Counted from the first letter of the stretch, positions 24,422 through 36,014 are shown. The stretch is 64,000 bases of DNA from Undibacterium umbellatum (GCF_014284125.1 NZ_JACOFX010000014.1:1-64000); one strand, 5' to 3'. A program made the numbers and translations. The notes: generated by a model from the sequence alone, not told the origin.

Positions 24422-24460
24422 GCCACTTAAGTGGCAAGAAACCGGGTTTTCCGGTTCTTA
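24422..24460. promoter_or_regulatory. 14-bp palindrome followed by a GC hairpin before the ABC exporter genes
   Basis: GCCACTTAAGTGGC (24422-24435) is a perfect palindrome. Directly after it AAGAAACCGG...CCGGTTCTT forms a second stem around a GTTTT loop, with one bulged A. The pair lies 35-70 bases before the exporter ATPase start. It could be an mlaB terminator or an operator/attenuator for the next genes. Confidence 0.5.
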
Positions 24461-24494
24461 ATTCCCTGATGAGCACTTTGTGCAAACACGCCAG

Positions 24495-25415
24495 ATGGCA
24501 GCCATACAAATTAGCAACATACAAAAACGCTACCAGTCGCTACAGGCTCTGGGTGGTGTCTCACTCACGATAGAAGAGGGTGAGTTTTTCGGTTTGCTGG
24601 GGCCAAATGGTGCAGGCAAGACTACCCTGATTTCCATTTTGGCAGGCTTGAACCGCGCCGATGCTGGCAATATCACCGTGCAAGGCCATGATGTGGTCAG
24701 TGACTACCGCAATGCCCGCAAGAATCTTGGTGTAGTGCCGCAAGAGCTGGTATTCGATCCCTTCTTCACAGTACGTGAAACCCTGCGCATGCAGTCTGGC
24801 TATTTTGGTCTGAAGAACAATGACAAATGGATAGACGAGGTCATGGAAAACCTCGACCTGACCAACAAGGCTGACGTCAATATGCGCGCCCTGTCCGGCG
24901 GCATGAAGCGCCGTGTGCTGGTCGCGCAGGCGCTGGTGCATAAACCGCCCGTCATTGTGCTGGATGAACCAACCGCGGGTGTCGATGTAGAATTGCGCCA
25001 GACCTTGTGGCAATTTATTGCCCGTCTGAATCGTGAAGGCCATACTGTCGTTTTGACCACGCATTATCTGGAAGAGGCACAGGCCCTGTGTAATCGCATC
25101 GCCATGCTGAAACTGGGCAAGGTCGTGGCACTCGATAGTACAGCGAATCTCATCAAGCGCATTTCTGGTTCGCAATTGCGCATTACCCTGGCAGCCAATG
25201 GTGTAGTGACTTTGCCTGCCATTTTGCGCGATAAAGTCATCAGTCATGAAATCCAGGCTGACCCGCGTCAATTTGCCCTGCGTGTGACTGACTACAATCA
25301 GGTCGAAGGCATGTTGGCTGCTTTTCGTGCAGATGGCTGTGTGATAGAAGATATGCATTTATTGCAAGCTGATCTGGAAGATGTCTTCCTGCAAATCATG
25401 GAGGGCAACAAATGA
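24495..25415 (+). CDS. ABC-2 exporter ATP-binding protein, YadG-like
   Basis: 306 residues from the ATG at 24495; a GTG at 24480 is also in frame. Walker A is GPNGAGKTT, the signature LSGGMKRRVLVAQAL, Walker B VIVLDEPTAGVD, and the switch histidine is in TTHYLEEAQALC. The pattern matches E. coli YadG closely. It is coupled by an ATGA overlap to a YadH-like permease. The substrate of YadGH-type exporters is not settled. Confidence 0.9.
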   Translation: MAAIQISNIQKRYQSLQALGGVSLTIEEGEFFGLLGPNGAGKTTLISILAGLNRADAGNITVQGHDVVSDYRNARKNLGVVPQELVFDPFFTVRETLRMQSGYFGLKNNDKWIDEVMENLDLTNKADVNMRALSGGMKRRVLVAQALVHKPPVIVLDEPTAGVDVELRQTLWQFIARLNREGHTVVLTTHYLEEAQALCNRIAMLKLGKVVALDSTANLIKRISGSQLRITLAANGVVTLPAILRDKVISHEIQADPRQFALRVTDYNQVEGMLAAFRADGCVIEDMHLLQADLEDVFLQIMEGNK

Positions 25416-26176
25416 GCAGCATGACCGGTTTTAATACCCTGTTCTATAAAGAGGTCTTGCGCTTCTGGAAAGTGGCAACGCAAACCATTACTGCGCCCAT
25501 CATGACCGCCATCCTGTATTTGCTGATTTTTGGCCACGTGCTGGAAGATCATGTGCAGGTTTATCCCGGCGTCAAGTACACAGCCTTTCTGGTGCCCGGC
25601 TTGGTGATGATGAGTGTTTTGCAAAATGCGTTTGCGAATTCATCTTCTTCACTGATCCAATCCAAGATCACCGGCAATCTGGTCTTCATCTTGTTACCAC
25701 CACTGTCGCATTGGGAAATTTTCAGTGCCTATGTACTGGCCGCGATATTGCGGGGCGTTGCGGTGGGTGCAGGGGTCTTCATTGCGACAGCCTGGTTTGC
25801 CGACCTGCATTTTGTAGCGCCCTGGTGGATAGTTATTTTCGCTTTCCTCGGTGCCGCGATGCTGGGTACCATGGGTTTGATTGCTGGTATCTGGGCAGAA
25901 AAATTTGACCAGCTCGCCGCTTTCCAGAACTTTTTGATCATGCCTGCCACCTTCTTGTCGGGTGTGTTTTATTCCATACATTCCCTGCCTGGCATCTGGC
26001 AGAGTATTTCGCGTTTCAATCCGTTTTTCTACATGATAGATGGCTTCCGCTTTGGCTTCTTCGGCAAGTCCGATGTTGATCCTCTGCACAGCCTGATGAT
26101 TGTTTCCGTGTTCTCGATCTTGCTTGCTGCCATCGCCATCAATATGCTGAAACGTGGCTACAAGTTACGACATTGA
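25412..26176 (+). CDS. ABC-2 exporter permease, YadH-like
   Basis: A 254-residue membrane protein with six predicted helices of the ABC2_membrane family. The N-terminus is cytoplasmic (FNTLFYKEVLRFWKVATQTI). The family motif region is LIAGIWAEKFDQLAAFQNFLIMP, followed by FLSGVFYSIHSLPG. It forms the membrane part of the exporter with the overlapping ATPase gene. This pair sits between mla and ibaG-murA in many betaproteobacteria. Confidence 0.9.
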   Translation: MSSMTGFNTLFYKEVLRFWKVATQTITAPIMTAILYLLIFGHVLEDHVQVYPGVKYTAFLVPGLVMMSVLQNAFANSSSSLIQSKITGNLVFILLPPLSHWEIFSAYVLAAILRGVAVGAGVFIATAWFADLHFVAPWWIVIFAFLGAAMLGTMGLIAGIWAEKFDQLAAFQNFLIMPATFLSGVFYSIHSLPGIWQSISRFNPFFYMIDGFRFGFFGKSDVDPLHSLMIVSVFSILLAAIAINMLKRGYKLRH

Positions 26177-26258
26177 GCAAGTTACCAAGTGCGTTATTGA
26201 ATTAAATCAGCATCCAAGTACAACCTTAGCTTCACCATTTTGATCAAGAGAGTTAGCC

Positions 26259-27744
<1,486 letters not shown>

Positions 27745-27745
<1 letters not shown>

Positions 27746-28398
27746 TGTCTTCACAACTGACATTGGCCTTGTCCAAGGGCCGCATCTTTGAAGAAACACT
27801 GCCATTGCTGGAGGCGGCAGGCATACGCGTGACGGAAGATCCAGAGAAGTCGCGCAAGCTGATACTGGCGACCAATGATCCTGACGTGCGCGTCATCATC
27901 GTGCGTGCATCGGATGTGCCTACCTATGTGCAATATGGCGCGGCTGATTTTGGCGTGGCAGGCAAGGATGTCTTGCATGAACATGGTGGAGCAGGCCTGT
28001 ACCAGCCTATCGATTTAAACATAGCCAAATGCCGCATGTCAGTTGCAGTGTCAGTGGGTTTTGATTATGAAAATGCCGTGCGCCAGGGAGCGCGCCTGCG
28101 CGTTGCTACCAAGTACACCGAAACTGCGCGTCAGCATTTTGCTGCCAAGGGTGTGCACGTCGATCTGATCAAACTGTATGGCTCGATGGAGCTGGCACCA
28201 CTGGTAGGGTTGTCAGATGCGATTGTTGATCTGGTCAGCACCGGCAGCACCCTACGCGCAAATAACCTGGTGGAAGTGGAACACATCATGGAAATTTCTT
28301 CGCGTTTGGTAGTTAATCAGGCTGCCCTGAAACTGAAGCGTGAACGCCTGCAACCCATATTGGAAGCATTTGATCGTGCTTCCAAGGCAAATGCATAA
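27745..28398 (+). CDS. hisG: ATP phosphoribosyltransferase catalytic subunit, short form
   Basis: 217 residues, first step of histidine synthesis (PRPP plus ATP). It starts [18 protein letters not shown]. The phosphate-binding loop is [14 protein letters not shown]. It lacks the C-terminal regulatory domain of long HisG, so it needs a HisZ partner, which is not in this window. It overlaps murA by one base (TAATG). Confidence 0.95.
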
Positions 28399-28415
28399 TT
28401 GACCAAGAGAACAGT

Positions 28416-29732
28416 ATGGCATCCCTGATTACCCGGCTTGATACTACCGATGCAGATTTTTCCAGAAAACTGACTTCACTTCTGGCTTTTGAAGCGAGTG
28501 AAGATGAGGCGATAGACCGCGCCGCTGCGCAGATTTTGGCCAGCGTCAAAACCAGTGGCGATACCGCAGTGCTGGAAGCGACCAATCGTTTTGATCGTCT
28601 GAATGCTAGCAGCGTTGCCGCGCTGGAGTTAACGCAAGAAGAGATGCAGGCTGCATTGGCATCGCTGAATACAGAACGCCGCACTGCGCTGGAAACGGCA
28701 GCAGCACGTGTACGCGCTTATCACGAAATTCAGAAGGCAGAATGTGGCTCAGCCGGTTTCAGCTATACCGAAGCTGACGGCACCGTGCTCGGCCAAAAAG
28801 TCACCCCACTGGACCGTGTTGGCATCTATGTGCCAGGCGGCAAGGCTGCTTACCCATCTTCCGTATTGATGAATGCAATACCGGCCAAGGTGGCAGGCGT
28901 CAAAGAAATTATCATGGTCGTACCTACGCCAGACGGTGTAAAAAATCCGCTGGTATTGGCAGCTGCCGCGATTGCCGGTGTTGACCGCGTGTTCACAATT
29001 GGTGGTGCCCAGGCTGTCGGCGCTTTGGCTTATGGTACGGCGACAATACCTGCTGTCGATAAGATCGTTGGCCCCGGTAATGCCTATGTGGCTGCGGCCA
29101 AGCGCCGTGTGTTTGGTGTGGTCGGCATAGATATGATTGCCGGTCCGTCCGAGATTTTGGTCTTGTGCGATGGCACGACTGACCCTGACTGGGTTGCCAT
29201 GGATTTGTTTTCGCAAGCTGAACATGATGAACTGGCGCAATCCATTTTATTATGCCCGGATGAAACCTATATCGAAGCAGTGCAGGCCAGCATCATCAAG
29301 CTCTTGCCTGATATGCCGAGGAATGAAGTGATACGCACTTCACTGGCCAATCGTGGCGCACTGATCAAGGTGCGTGATATGGATGAAGCCTGCGAAATCG
29401 CCAATAGCATCGCGGCAGAACATCTGGAAATTTCCGCAGAAAATCCTCAGCAATGGGCAGAAAAGATACGCCATGCCGGTGCCATGTTCCTCGGTCGCTA
29501 TTCATCTGAATCCCTGGGTGATTACTGCGCTGGCCCCAACCATGTCTTGCCAACTTCACGCACGGCGCGTTTCTCTTCACCGCTAGGTGTCTATGATTTC
29601 CAAAAACGTTCATCGATGATTTTCGTCAGTGAACAGGGCGCGCAGACCCTGGGCAAGGTAGCGGCTGAACTCGCTTATGGCGAAGGCTTGCAAGCCCATG
29701 CCCGTAGCGCAGAATTTCGGCTCAAGTCATGA
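28416..29732 (+). CDS. hisD: Histidinol dehydrogenase
   Basis: 438 residues. It oxidises L-histidinol to histidine in two NAD-dependent steps. Visible motifs are [41 protein letters not shown], the metal-site [22 protein letters not shown], and the catalytic Glu-His pair in IAAEHLEIS. It is normally followed by hisC; here a methyltransferase gene and a repeat element intervene. Confidence 0.96.
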   Translation: MASLITRLDTTDADFSRKLTSLLAFEASEDEAIDRAAAQILASVKTSGDTAVLEATNRFDRLNASSVAALELTQEEMQAALASLNTERRTALETAAARVRAYHEIQKAECGSAGFSYTEADGTVLGQKVTPLDRVGIYVPGGKAAYPSSVLMNAIPAKVAGVKEIIMVVPTPDGVKNPLVLAAAAIAGVDRVFTIGGAQAVGALAYGTATIPAVDKIVGPGNAYVAAAKRRVFGVVGIDMIAGPSEILVLCDGTTDPDWVAMDLFSQAEHDELAQSILLCPDETYIEAVQASIIKLLPDMPRNEVIRTSLANRGALIKVRDMDEACEIANSIAAEHLEISAENPQQWAEKIRHAGAMFLGRYSSESLGDYCAGPNHVLPTSRTARFSSPLGVYDFQKRSSMIFVSEQGAQTLGKVAAELAYGEGLQAHARSAEFRLKS

Positions 29733-29766
29733 AAGCGAAACTGCTGCCAGTTATGAATACCCGCAT

Positions 29767-30543
29767 ATGATGGCTGAATGGCGTAACCAGGTTTTTTGTG
29801 AAGACGCGCTGCAAGGTCTGGCGCGTTTGCCCGATGCCAGCATCGATTTATTGCTGGCTGACCCACCTTATGGTCTGGGCAAGGATTATGGCAATGAATC
29901 AGACAAGATGGAGTCGGCGGCTTATCTGGAATGGATGGCGCAGTGGATAGACTTGGCGCTGCCCAAGCTGAAGGCGAATGGCAGTCTTTATATCTTTCTG
30001 ACCTGGCGTTATTCGCCAGAAGTCTTTGTCATGCTCAAGCAGCGCATGAGCATGATGAATGAAATCATCTGGGACAGGCGCGTGCCATCCATGGGCGGTA
30101 CGGTTAGGAAGTACTCGTCGGTACATGACACGATAGGTTTTTTTGTCAAAGCCAAGGATTACTATTTTGACCTGGATGCCATACGCATACCGTATGATGC
30201 AGCCACCAAGAAAGCTCGCAGCCGCAAGATTTTTGAGGGTGCAAAGTGGCTGGAAATGGGATTCAATCCCAAGGATGTCTGGAGTGTTTCGCGCCTGCAC
30301 AGAGAGCATGCCGAACGTGAAGAACATCCTACCCAAAAACCGCTCGAAATCATCGAGCGCATGATCAAGGCTTCCTGCCCACCAGGCGGTGTTGTACTCG
30401 ATCCCTTCATGGGCAGCGGCACCACCGCCGTAGCTGCCAAACGTTGTGGGCGTGATTTTGTCGGATTTGAATTAAATCCCGACTATTGCGCAATGATAGA
30501 AAATCGCCTGGCCTTGATCGACACGGAAGCACTTTCTGCCTGA
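29767..30543 (+). CDS. Site-specific DNA methyltransferase, beta-class adenine type (YhdJ-like)
   Basis: 258 residues from the ATG at 29767 (a second ATG follows at once). The catalytic motif IV is LLADPPYGLG near the N-terminus. A central region (SVHDTIGFFVKAKDYYFDLDAI) is probably target recognition. HPTQKPLEIIERMI and motif I, VVLDPFMGSGTTAVAAK, lie at the C-terminus. The order IV-TRD-I is the beta class, as in E. coli YhdJ, and DPPY indicates N6-adenine (or N4-cytosine) methylation. No restriction endonuclease gene is adjacent, so it is an orphan. It interrupts the his operon. Target sequence unknown. Confidence 0.9.
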   Translation: MMAEWRNQVFCEDALQGLARLPDASIDLLLADPPYGLGKDYGNESDKMESAAYLEWMAQWIDLALPKLKANGSLYIFLTWRYSPEVFVMLKQRMSMMNEIIWDRRVPSMGGTVRKYSSVHDTIGFFVKAKDYYFDLDAIRIPYDAATKKARSRKIFEGAKWLEMGFNPKDVWSVSRLHREHAEREEHPTQKPLEIIERMIKASCPPGGVVLDPFMGSGTTAVAAKRCGRDFVGFELNPDYCAMIENRLALIDTEALSA

Positions 30544-30573
30544 TTTGTGTTGAGACTTGGTCTGCGTGATTTT

Positions 30574-30710
30574 CTAAGAGGTTGTTGCGAAGTTAAGATG
30601 GCTAGGCGCCCCCGGCTAGGCGCCCCCGGCTAGGCGCGCCGACGCAGACAGTGCTTTAGCACGGCAAGGAGGTGCAACAACGCCAGGTTAATTTCGCAAC
30701 AGCCTCTTAG
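30574..30710. mobile_element. 137-bp MITE-like element with 23-bp terminal inverted repeats
   Basis: The left end 30574-30596 (CTAAGAGGTTGTTGCGAAGTTAA) is not quoted beyond its ends here: it begins CTAAGAGG and ends GAAGTTAA. The right end 30688-30710 is its inverse with two mismatches, ending CCTCTTAG. Inside are a direct-repeat block (30600-30637) and a small palindrome GTGCTTTAGCAC (30651-30662). It has no coding capacity. It fills the gap between the methyltransferase gene and hisC. I see no convincing target duplication. Confidence 0.75.
30600..30637 (+). repeat. 14-bp GC-rich tandem repeat inside the MITE
   Basis: GGCTAGGCGCCCCC occurs twice in full (30600-30613, 30614-30627) and a third time for ten bases (30628-30637). 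Confidence 0.9.
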
Positions 30711-30724
30711 TACTAGTCCTGAAC

Positions 30725-31813
30725 ATGGAGCAAAAATTGAGCATCACCAAACTGATACGCCCTGAAATAGCCAGTCTGTCCGCTTATCACGTGCCGGACG
30801 CCAGTGGCTTACTGAAGCTGGATGCGATGGAAAACCCTTACCTGCTGCCCCCTGCTATGCAACAGGAACTGGCCAACCATCTGGCAGGCGTGGCATTGAA
30901 TCGTTATCCACAACCGGCCTATGCCAGCCTCAAACAATTGATTGCTGACAAACTAGGCGTACCTGCCGGCCATGACATCGTTCTTGGCAATGGCTCGGAT
31001 GAACTCATCAGCATGGTTTCCATCGCCTGCGCCAAACCGGGTGCCAAGGTGCTGGCACCGGTGCCGGGCTTTGTCATGTATGCCATGTCAGCCCTGTTTG
31101 CCGGGCTGGAATTTGTTGGCGTGGACCTGAACTCTGATTTCACGCTGAACCAGGCGGCCATGCTGGCAGCCATAGCTGAGCATCAACCAGCCATCACCTA
31201 TCTGGCTTACCCCAATAATCCTACCGGCACGCTTTACGAGGCTGACGATATGGTCGCCATCTTGCAGGCAGTTGGTGATAATGGCATCGTCATTGTCGAT
31301 GAAGCCTATCAGCCCTTTGCCCAGGCCAGCTTCATGTCACGTCTGGCAGAGTTTGATAATCTGGTCGTCATGCGCACTGTCTCCAAGCTGGGCCTGGCGG
31401 GCATACGTCTTGGTTATATGGCGGGCAATAATGCCCTGATGCATGAATTTGAAAAAGTGCGCCCGCCTTACAACATCAATGTCCTGACGCAGGCAGCAGC
31501 AGAATTTGTACTGGCCAGGGTAGAAGTACTGGATGCCCAGGCAGCAGAATTGCGCCAGCAACGCACTGAGTTAATGGCCGCGATGGCAAGCTTGCCAGGC
31601 GTGCAAGTCTTTCCTTCTGCTGCCAATTTTGTGCTGATACGTGTTGCGAATGCCGAACAAGTCTTTGTGAAATTACGCGAACAAAAAATTTTAGTCAAAA
31701 ATGTAGGTAAAATGCATAATCTGCTGGGTAACTGTCTGCGCATTACAGTCAGTACCCGGGAAGAGAATGCTCTTTTTCTTGCTGCCCTGGCAGCATCTTT
31801 ATCATCAAAATGA
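30725..31813 (+). CDS. hisC: Histidinol-phosphate aminotransferase
   Basis: 362 residues, a fold-type I PLP enzyme converting imidazole-acetol phosphate to histidinol phosphate. It has [12 protein letters not shown] near the N-terminus, [15 protein letters not shown], the aspartate in [10 protein letters not shown], the PLP lysine in [15 protein letters not shown], and the arginine in [10 protein letters not shown]. It starts 14 bases after the MITE-like element and overlaps hisB by four bases. Any promoter read-through from hisD must cross the inserted DNA. Confidence 0.95.
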   Translation: MEQKLSITKLIRPEIASLSAYHVPDASGLLKLDAMENPYLLPPAMQQELANHLAGVALNRYPQPAYASLKQLIADKLGVPAGHDIVLGNGSDELISMVSIACAKPGAKVLAPVPGFVMYAMSALFAGLEFVGVDLNSDFTLNQAAMLAAIAEHQPAITYLAYPNNPTGTLYEADDMVAILQAVGDNGIVIVDEAYQPFAQASFMSRLAEFDNLVVMRTVSKLGLAGIRLGYMAGNNALMHEFEKVRPPYNINVLTQAAAEFVLARVEVLDAQAAELRQQRTELMAAMASLPGVQVFPSAANFVLIRVANAEQVFVKLREQKILVKNVGKMHNLLGNCLRITVSTREENALFLAALAASLSSK

Positions 31814-32412
31814 ATAAGCCCATAGAACGCATTGCGGCGGTTACCCGCAATACCAATGAAACACAAATCCGTGTTGCCATCAATCTGGATGGCACAGGCC
31901 AGCAAAAACTCAATACCGGCGTCCCTTTTTTGGATCATATGCTGGATCAGATTGCCCGTCATGGCCTGATCGATCTGGACATAGAAGCCGTCGGCGACTT
32001 GCATATTGATGCTCACCACACGGTAGAAGACGTTGGTATTACCCTTGGCCAGGCCTTTGCCAAGGCGATTGGTGATAAAAAAGGCATACGCCGTTATGGT
32101 CATGCTTATGTGCCTCTGGACGAGGCATTATCACGCGTGGTCATCGACTTTTCCGGCCGTCCAGGCCTGGAATACCATATCCCGTTCACTCGCGCCATGA
32201 TAGGCAATTTTGATGTAGACCTGACCCGTGAATTTTTCCAGGGTTTCGTCAATCATGCTTTAGTCAGCTTGCATATCGATAACTTGCGCGGCGACAATTC
32301 TCATCATCAATGTGAAACTGTATTCAAAGCCTTTGGCCGCGCCCTGCGCATGGCGACTGAGCTGGATGCGCGTGCGGCAGGAACCATACCCTCGACCAAA
32401 GGCAGCCTTTAA
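31810..32412 (+). CDS. hisB: Imidazoleglycerol-phosphate dehydratase
   Basis: 200 residues, monofunctional (no N-terminal histidinol-phosphatase as in E. coli). The metal-binding histidine motifs are [13 protein letters not shown] and [11 protein letters not shown] in the first half and [18 protein letters not shown] in the second. Its ATG overlaps the hisC stop. Confidence 0.96.
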   Translation: MNKPIERIAAVTRNTNETQIRVAINLDGTGQQKLNTGVPFLDHMLDQIARHGLIDLDIEAVGDLHIDAHHTVEDVGITLGQAFAKAIGDKKGIRRYGHAYVPLDEALSRVVIDFSGRPGLEYHIPFTRAMIGNFDVDLTREFFQGFVNHALVSLHIDNLRGDNSHHQCETVFKAFGRALRMATELDARAAGTIPSTKGSL

Positions 32413-32455
32413 TCGCAATACAGATAGCAGATACCAGCCCGGCTGGTGATCCATT

Positions 32456-33094
32456 ATGAATAAAATTGTTGTAGTAGATTATGGTATGGGTAATTTGCGC
32501 TCAGTAGCGCAAGCCCTGCGTGCCGTGGCCCCTGAAGCGAATGTGCTGATTTCTGGCGAAGTCGCCGATATCCGTAGCGCAGACCGCATAGTTTTGCCCG
32601 GGCAGGGCGCCATGCCGGATTGCATGAGCTGCCTGCGTGAATCAGGCTTGCAAGATGCCTTGCTGGAAGCTGCCCGCAGCAAACCGCTGTTTGGTGTTTG
32701 CGTCGGTGAACAAATGCTGTTTGATGTGAGTGAAGAGGGTAATACGCCCGGTTTGGGCCTGTTGCCCGGTAAAGTGGTACGCTTTGCACTGGATGGACTA
32801 TTGCAGGCAGATGGCTCGCGTTACAAAGTTCCACAAATGGGCTGGAACCGTGTGCAGCAATCGCAGTCTCATGCCTTGTGGCAAGACATTGCTGACGATG
32901 CCTATTTTTATTTTGTGCATAGCTATTATGCCCAACCTGCAGATGTACAACATGCGGTCGGTATGACGGATTACGGTGGCCTGTTTGCCTGTGCAGTGGC
33001 GCGCGACAATATCTTTGCTACCCAGTTTCACCCAGAAAAGAGTGCATCGGCTGGCTTGCAACTGTATAAGAATTTTGTACACTGGAAACCATAA
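32456..33094 (+). CDS. hisH: Imidazole glycerol phosphate synthase glutaminase subunit
   Basis: 212 residues, a class-I amidotransferase that feeds ammonia to HisF. The nucleophile cysteine is in [11 protein letters not shown] (an unusual GVCVG rather than GICLG elbow, but common in related bacteria as I recall). The His/Glu pair is in TQFHPEKSA. It is separated from hisA by 111 bases that contain a 13-bp repeat array. Confidence 0.95.
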   Translation: MNKIVVVDYGMGNLRSVAQALRAVAPEANVLISGEVADIRSADRIVLPGQGAMPDCMSCLRESGLQDALLEAARSKPLFGVCVGEQMLFDVSEEGNTPGLGLLPGKVVRFALDGLLQADGSRYKVPQMGWNRVQQSQSHALWQDIADDAYFYFVHSYYAQPADVQHAVGMTDYGGLFACAVARDNIFATQFHPEKSASAGLQLYKNFVHWKP

Positions 33095-33118
33095 GTGGCT
33101 ATGTAATGTCTTATGTAA

Positions 33119-33183
33119 ATTGTTTACTCTGATTGTTAACTGGTATTGTCCGTTCTAATTGTCTTCTCTTATTGTTTAATTGA
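33119..33183 (+). repeat. Five-unit 13-bp-period repeat between hisH and hisA
   Basis: ATTGT recurs at 33119, 33132, 33145, 33158 and 33171, exactly every 13 bases. The remaining eight bases of each unit are degenerate and pyrimidine-rich. A weaker ATGTC unit precedes it at 33106. The array ends 22 bases before the hisA start. Confidence 0.75.
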
Positions 33184-33205
33184 CGTCCCTACTTTTTCTC
33201 ATATC

Positions 33206-33997
33206 ATGCTGCTCATCCCTGCTATAGACCTGAAAGATGGCCACTGCGTACGCCTTAAACAAGGCGATATGGACCAGGCTACCGTATTTTCTGAAGACCC
33301 TGCCGAAATGGCGCGCCATTGGCTGCGTCAGGGCGCGCGTCGTCTGCATCTGGTGGATTTGAACGGCGCTTTTGCCGGCAAGCCCAAGAACGAGGCGGCG
33401 GTCAAAGCCATCATACAAGCGGTGCGTGATTACGCAGAAGAAACCGATACCGAAGAAATCCCGGTACAACTCGGTGGCGGCATCCGTGACCTTGATACCA
33501 TAGAACGCTATCTTGATGATGGCCTGTCCTACATCATCATAGGCACCGCTGCAGTCAAGAACCCAGGCTTTTTGGCCGATGCATGCAGTGCCTTCCCAGG
33601 CCAGATCATTGTCGGCATTGATGCCAAGGATGGCAAGGTAGCTACTGATGGCTGGAGCAAATTGTCGGGCCATGAAGTCATCGACCTCGCCAAGAAATTT
33701 GAAGGTTATGGCGTGGAAGCCATTGTCTATACCGACATAGGCCGTGACGGCATGATGGGTGGCGTGAATATTGAGGCCACTGTCAAACTGGCGCAAGCTG
33801 TCAGCATTCCCGTCATCGCTTCTGGCGGCGTGCATGTACTGGCCGACGTCGAAGCCCTGTGCGCTGTGCAGGACGAGGGTATAGAAGGTGTGATTTGTGG
33901 CCGTTCGATTTATGAAGGCACGCTGGATTTGTTGTCTGCACAAGACCGTGCCGATGAGCTCAGTGGTGAATTCGATGATGAAGAAGAGACTGAATGA
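33206..33997 (+). CDS. hisA: Phosphoribosylformimino-AICAR-P isomerase
   Basis: 263 residues from the ATG at 33206 ([20 protein letters not shown]); a longer frame from 33146 runs through the repeat array and is rejected. It is a TIM barrel with catalytic Asp8 in AIDLKDG and the second Asp in [12 protein letters not shown]; phosphate loops are LGGGIRDL and IASGGVHVL. It has an acidic tail ([13 protein letters not shown]). Overlaps hisF by four bases. Confidence 0.95.
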   Translation: MLLIPAIDLKDGHCVRLKQGDMDQATVFSEDPAEMARHWLRQGARRLHLVDLNGAFAGKPKNEAAVKAIIQAVRDYAEETDTEEIPVQLGGGIRDLDTIERYLDDGLSYIIIGTAAVKNPGFLADACSAFPGQIIVGIDAKDGKVATDGWSKLSGHEVIDLAKKFEGYGVEAIVYTDIGRDGMMGGVNIEATVKLAQAVSIPVIASGGVHVLADVEALCAVQDEGIEGVICGRSIYEGTLDLLSAQDRADELSGEFDDEEETE

Positions 33998-34758
33998 GCT
34001 TAGCCAAACGTATTATCCCTTGTCTGGATGTGACCGCTGGCCGCGTCGTCAAGGGCATTAATTTTCAGGAGCTGCGCGACGCCGGTGACCCGGTAGAAAT
34101 CGCCCGTCGTTATGACGGGCAGGGCGCTGATGAAATTACTTTCCTCGATATCACAGCATCGTCGGATGGCCGCGACCTGATCTTGCCTATTATCGAAGCC
34201 GTGGCTTCGCAAGTGTTCATACCGCTGACTGTTGGTGGTGGCGTTCGTACGGTGGCTGATGTACGCCGTTTGCTCAATGCTGGTGCCGACAAGGTGGGTA
34301 TCAATACTTCTGCCGTGACCAATCCGCAATTGGTGGCAGATGCGGCGCATAAGTATGGTTCGCAATGCATAGTCGTAGCTATTGATGCAAAAAATGTGGG
34401 GCCAGGCAAATGGGAAGTGTTCACCCACGGTGGCCGTAATGCCACCGGTCTGGATGCAGTCGAATGGGCGCAGCGCATGGCCAAACTCGGTGCAGGAGAA
34501 ATCCTGCTGACCAGCATGGACAAGGATGGTACCCGTTCGGGTTTTGATCTTGGCCTCACTCGTGCAGTGTCAGATGCAGTATCGATACCCGTCATCGCTT
34601 CTGGTGGCGTCGGTGGTTTGCAAGACCTGGCCGACGGTATCAAAGTGGGCGGTGCCGATGCGGTACTGGCTGCCAGTATCTTCCATTATGGACAACATAC
34701 AGTAGGCGAAGCAAAACAATTTATGGCTGCACAACATATCCCCATGAGGTTGTCATGA
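33994..34758 (+). CDS. hisF: Imidazole glycerol phosphate synthase cyclase subunit
   Basis: A 254-residue TIM barrel that makes IGP and AICAR from PRFAR and ammonia delivered by HisH. The catalytic aspartates are in [14 protein letters not shown] and VVAIDAKNV; phosphate sites are TVGGGVRTV and IASGGVGGL. Overlaps hisI by four bases. Confidence 0.97.
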   Translation: MSLAKRIIPCLDVTAGRVVKGINFQELRDAGDPVEIARRYDGQGADEITFLDITASSDGRDLILPIIEAVASQVFIPLTVGGGVRTVADVRRLLNAGADKVGINTSAVTNPQLVADAAHKYGSQCIVVAIDAKNVGPGKWEVFTHGGRNATGLDAVEWAQRMAKLGAGEILLTSMDKDGTRSGFDLGLTRAVSDAVSIPVIASGGVGGLQDLADGIKVGGADAVLAASIFHYGQHTVGEAKQFMAAQHIPMRLS

Positions 34759-35156
34759 GCGCGGCAAAATGGTTGAACAAGGTCAAGTGGGATGAAAACG
34801 GGCTGGTGCCTGTCATCGCCCAGGAAGCTAGCAGTAATGACATATTGATGTTTGCATGGATGAACCGCGATGCGCTGACTAAGACCGTGGAACTGGGTGA
34901 AGCTGTGTACTGGAGCCGCTCGCGCAAGAAACTTTGGCATAAGGGCGAAGAATCAGGCCATGTCCAGAAGGTTAAAGAAATTCGCATCGATTGTGACGAA
35001 GACGTGGTCTTGCTGAAGATAGAACAGACCGACAGCATTGCCTGCCATACTGGTCGTCATTCCTGCTTCTTCCAGAAGTTCGAAGGTAGCCTCAATGATG
35101 GTGACTGGCAAGCAGTTGATCCGGTCTTGAAAGATCCGGAAAGTATTTACAAATGA
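34755..35156 (+). CDS. hisI: Phosphoribosyl-AMP cyclohydrolase
   Basis: 133 residues, monofunctional. It opens the adenine ring of PR-AMP and needs zinc and magnesium. Motifs are [30 protein letters not shown], here given only to show the WSRSR core, plus [16 protein letters not shown] and [11 protein letters not shown] with the zinc cysteines. hisE follows after 10 bases as a separate gene. Confidence 0.95.
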   Translation: MSAAKWLNKVKWDENGLVPVIAQEASSNDILMFAWMNRDALTKTVELGEAVYWSRSRKKLWHKGEESGHVQKVKEIRIDCDEDVVLLKIEQTDSIACHTGRHSCFFQKFEGSLNDGDWQAVDPVLKDPESIYK

Positions 35157-35166
35157 GTATATTGTT

Positions 35167-35520
35167 ATGATTGTTTCCCAAGAGCAGACCTTGCAGCGTC
35201 TGGCAGAGATCATAGAAAGCCGCAAGCTGGTCAATGGCGGCGACCCCGAGATATCCTATGTGGCCCGCCTGTTTTCCAAGGGTGACGATGCCATCTTGAA
35301 GAAAATAGGCGAAGAAGCAACAGAAACCGTCATGGCTGCCAAAGACGCGCGAGTATCAGGCGATGCGTCCAAGCTTTTATATGAGTGCGCCGACTTATGG
35401 TTTCATTCGCTTGTCATGTTAGCGCAGTATGATCTCAGCCCTCAGCAGGTGCTGGATGAGCTGGCAAGGCGTGAAGGTATTTCTGGCATTGAAGAAAAAG
35501 CGGCACGCAAGGATGCGTGA
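35167..35520 (+). CDS. hisE: Phosphoribosyl-ATP pyrophosphatase
   Basis: A 117-residue all-alpha MazG-like pyrophosphohydrolase acting on PR-ATP. The metal-binding helices are [16 protein letters not shown] and [14 protein letters not shown]. It is the last his gene in this cluster. Confidence 0.95.
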   Translation: MIVSQEQTLQRLAEIIESRKLVNGGDPEISYVARLFSKGDDAILKKIGEEATETVMAAKDARVSGDASKLLYECADLWFHSLVMLAQYDLSPQQVLDELARREGISGIEEKAARKDA

Positions 35521-35556
35521 ACATAAATATACGTCTTGTTGAGGAACGGATAAAAC

Positions 35557-35928
35557 GTGGATAACTGCATTTTTTGTAAGATCGCTGCAAAACAAATTCC
35601 TTCTGCCAGTGTTTATGAAGATGAAGAATTGCTTGCCTTTAAAGATATCAACCCGGCTGCCCCAGTGCACTTGTTGATTATTCCCAAAGTTCATATCGAT
35701 ACTTTGTCTTCGATACAGCCAGAACATACAGCCTTATTGGGTAAAATGCTGGCGCTGGCCCCAAAGCTGGCGCAAGAGCAGGGTTGTGCGCCAGTGCAGC
35801 AGGCTGATGGCAGTTTGTCTGGCGGTTATAAAACCCTCATCAACACCGGGCCAGATGGTGGGCAGGAGGTGTATCATTTGCACATGCATGTGATAGGCGG
35901 TCCCAAGCCCTGGCGCGGACAGCGCTGA
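35557..35928 (+). CDS. hinT: HIT-family purine nucleoside phosphoramidase, HinT
   Basis: 123 residues. The N-terminus CIFCKIAAKQIPS and the catalytic histidine triad in YHLHMHVIGG mark a HinT. It hydrolyses AMP-lysine and related phosphoramidates. The GTG codon at 35557 serves as start (GTG GAT AAC TGC), with GAGGAACGG upstream. It sits between hisE and tatA, as in many betaproteobacteria. Confidence 0.93.
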   Translation: MDNCIFCKIAAKQIPSASVYEDEELLAFKDINPAAPVHLLIIPKVHIDTLSSIQPEHTALLGKMLALAPKLAQEQGCAPVQQADGSLSGGYKTLINTGPDGGQEVYHLHMHVIGGPKPWRGQR

Positions 35929-36014
35929 TTGAGTTGCCACCGCATCAGTTCGTGTTTGGCAATGCAAGCTTTAATCATATTTTTCGAGAGCAAGACTCTC
36001 ACAGGGAGTAAGTA

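Noticed and set aside
30600-30637. Possible CRISPR array
   Set aside because: The units are 14 bp and directly adjacent with no spacers; they are a tandem repeat inside a MITE-like element.
33119-33183. Possible CRISPR array or iteron origin
   Set aside because: Only five bases of each 13-bp unit are constant, there are no cas or rep genes, and the array sits inside the his operon.
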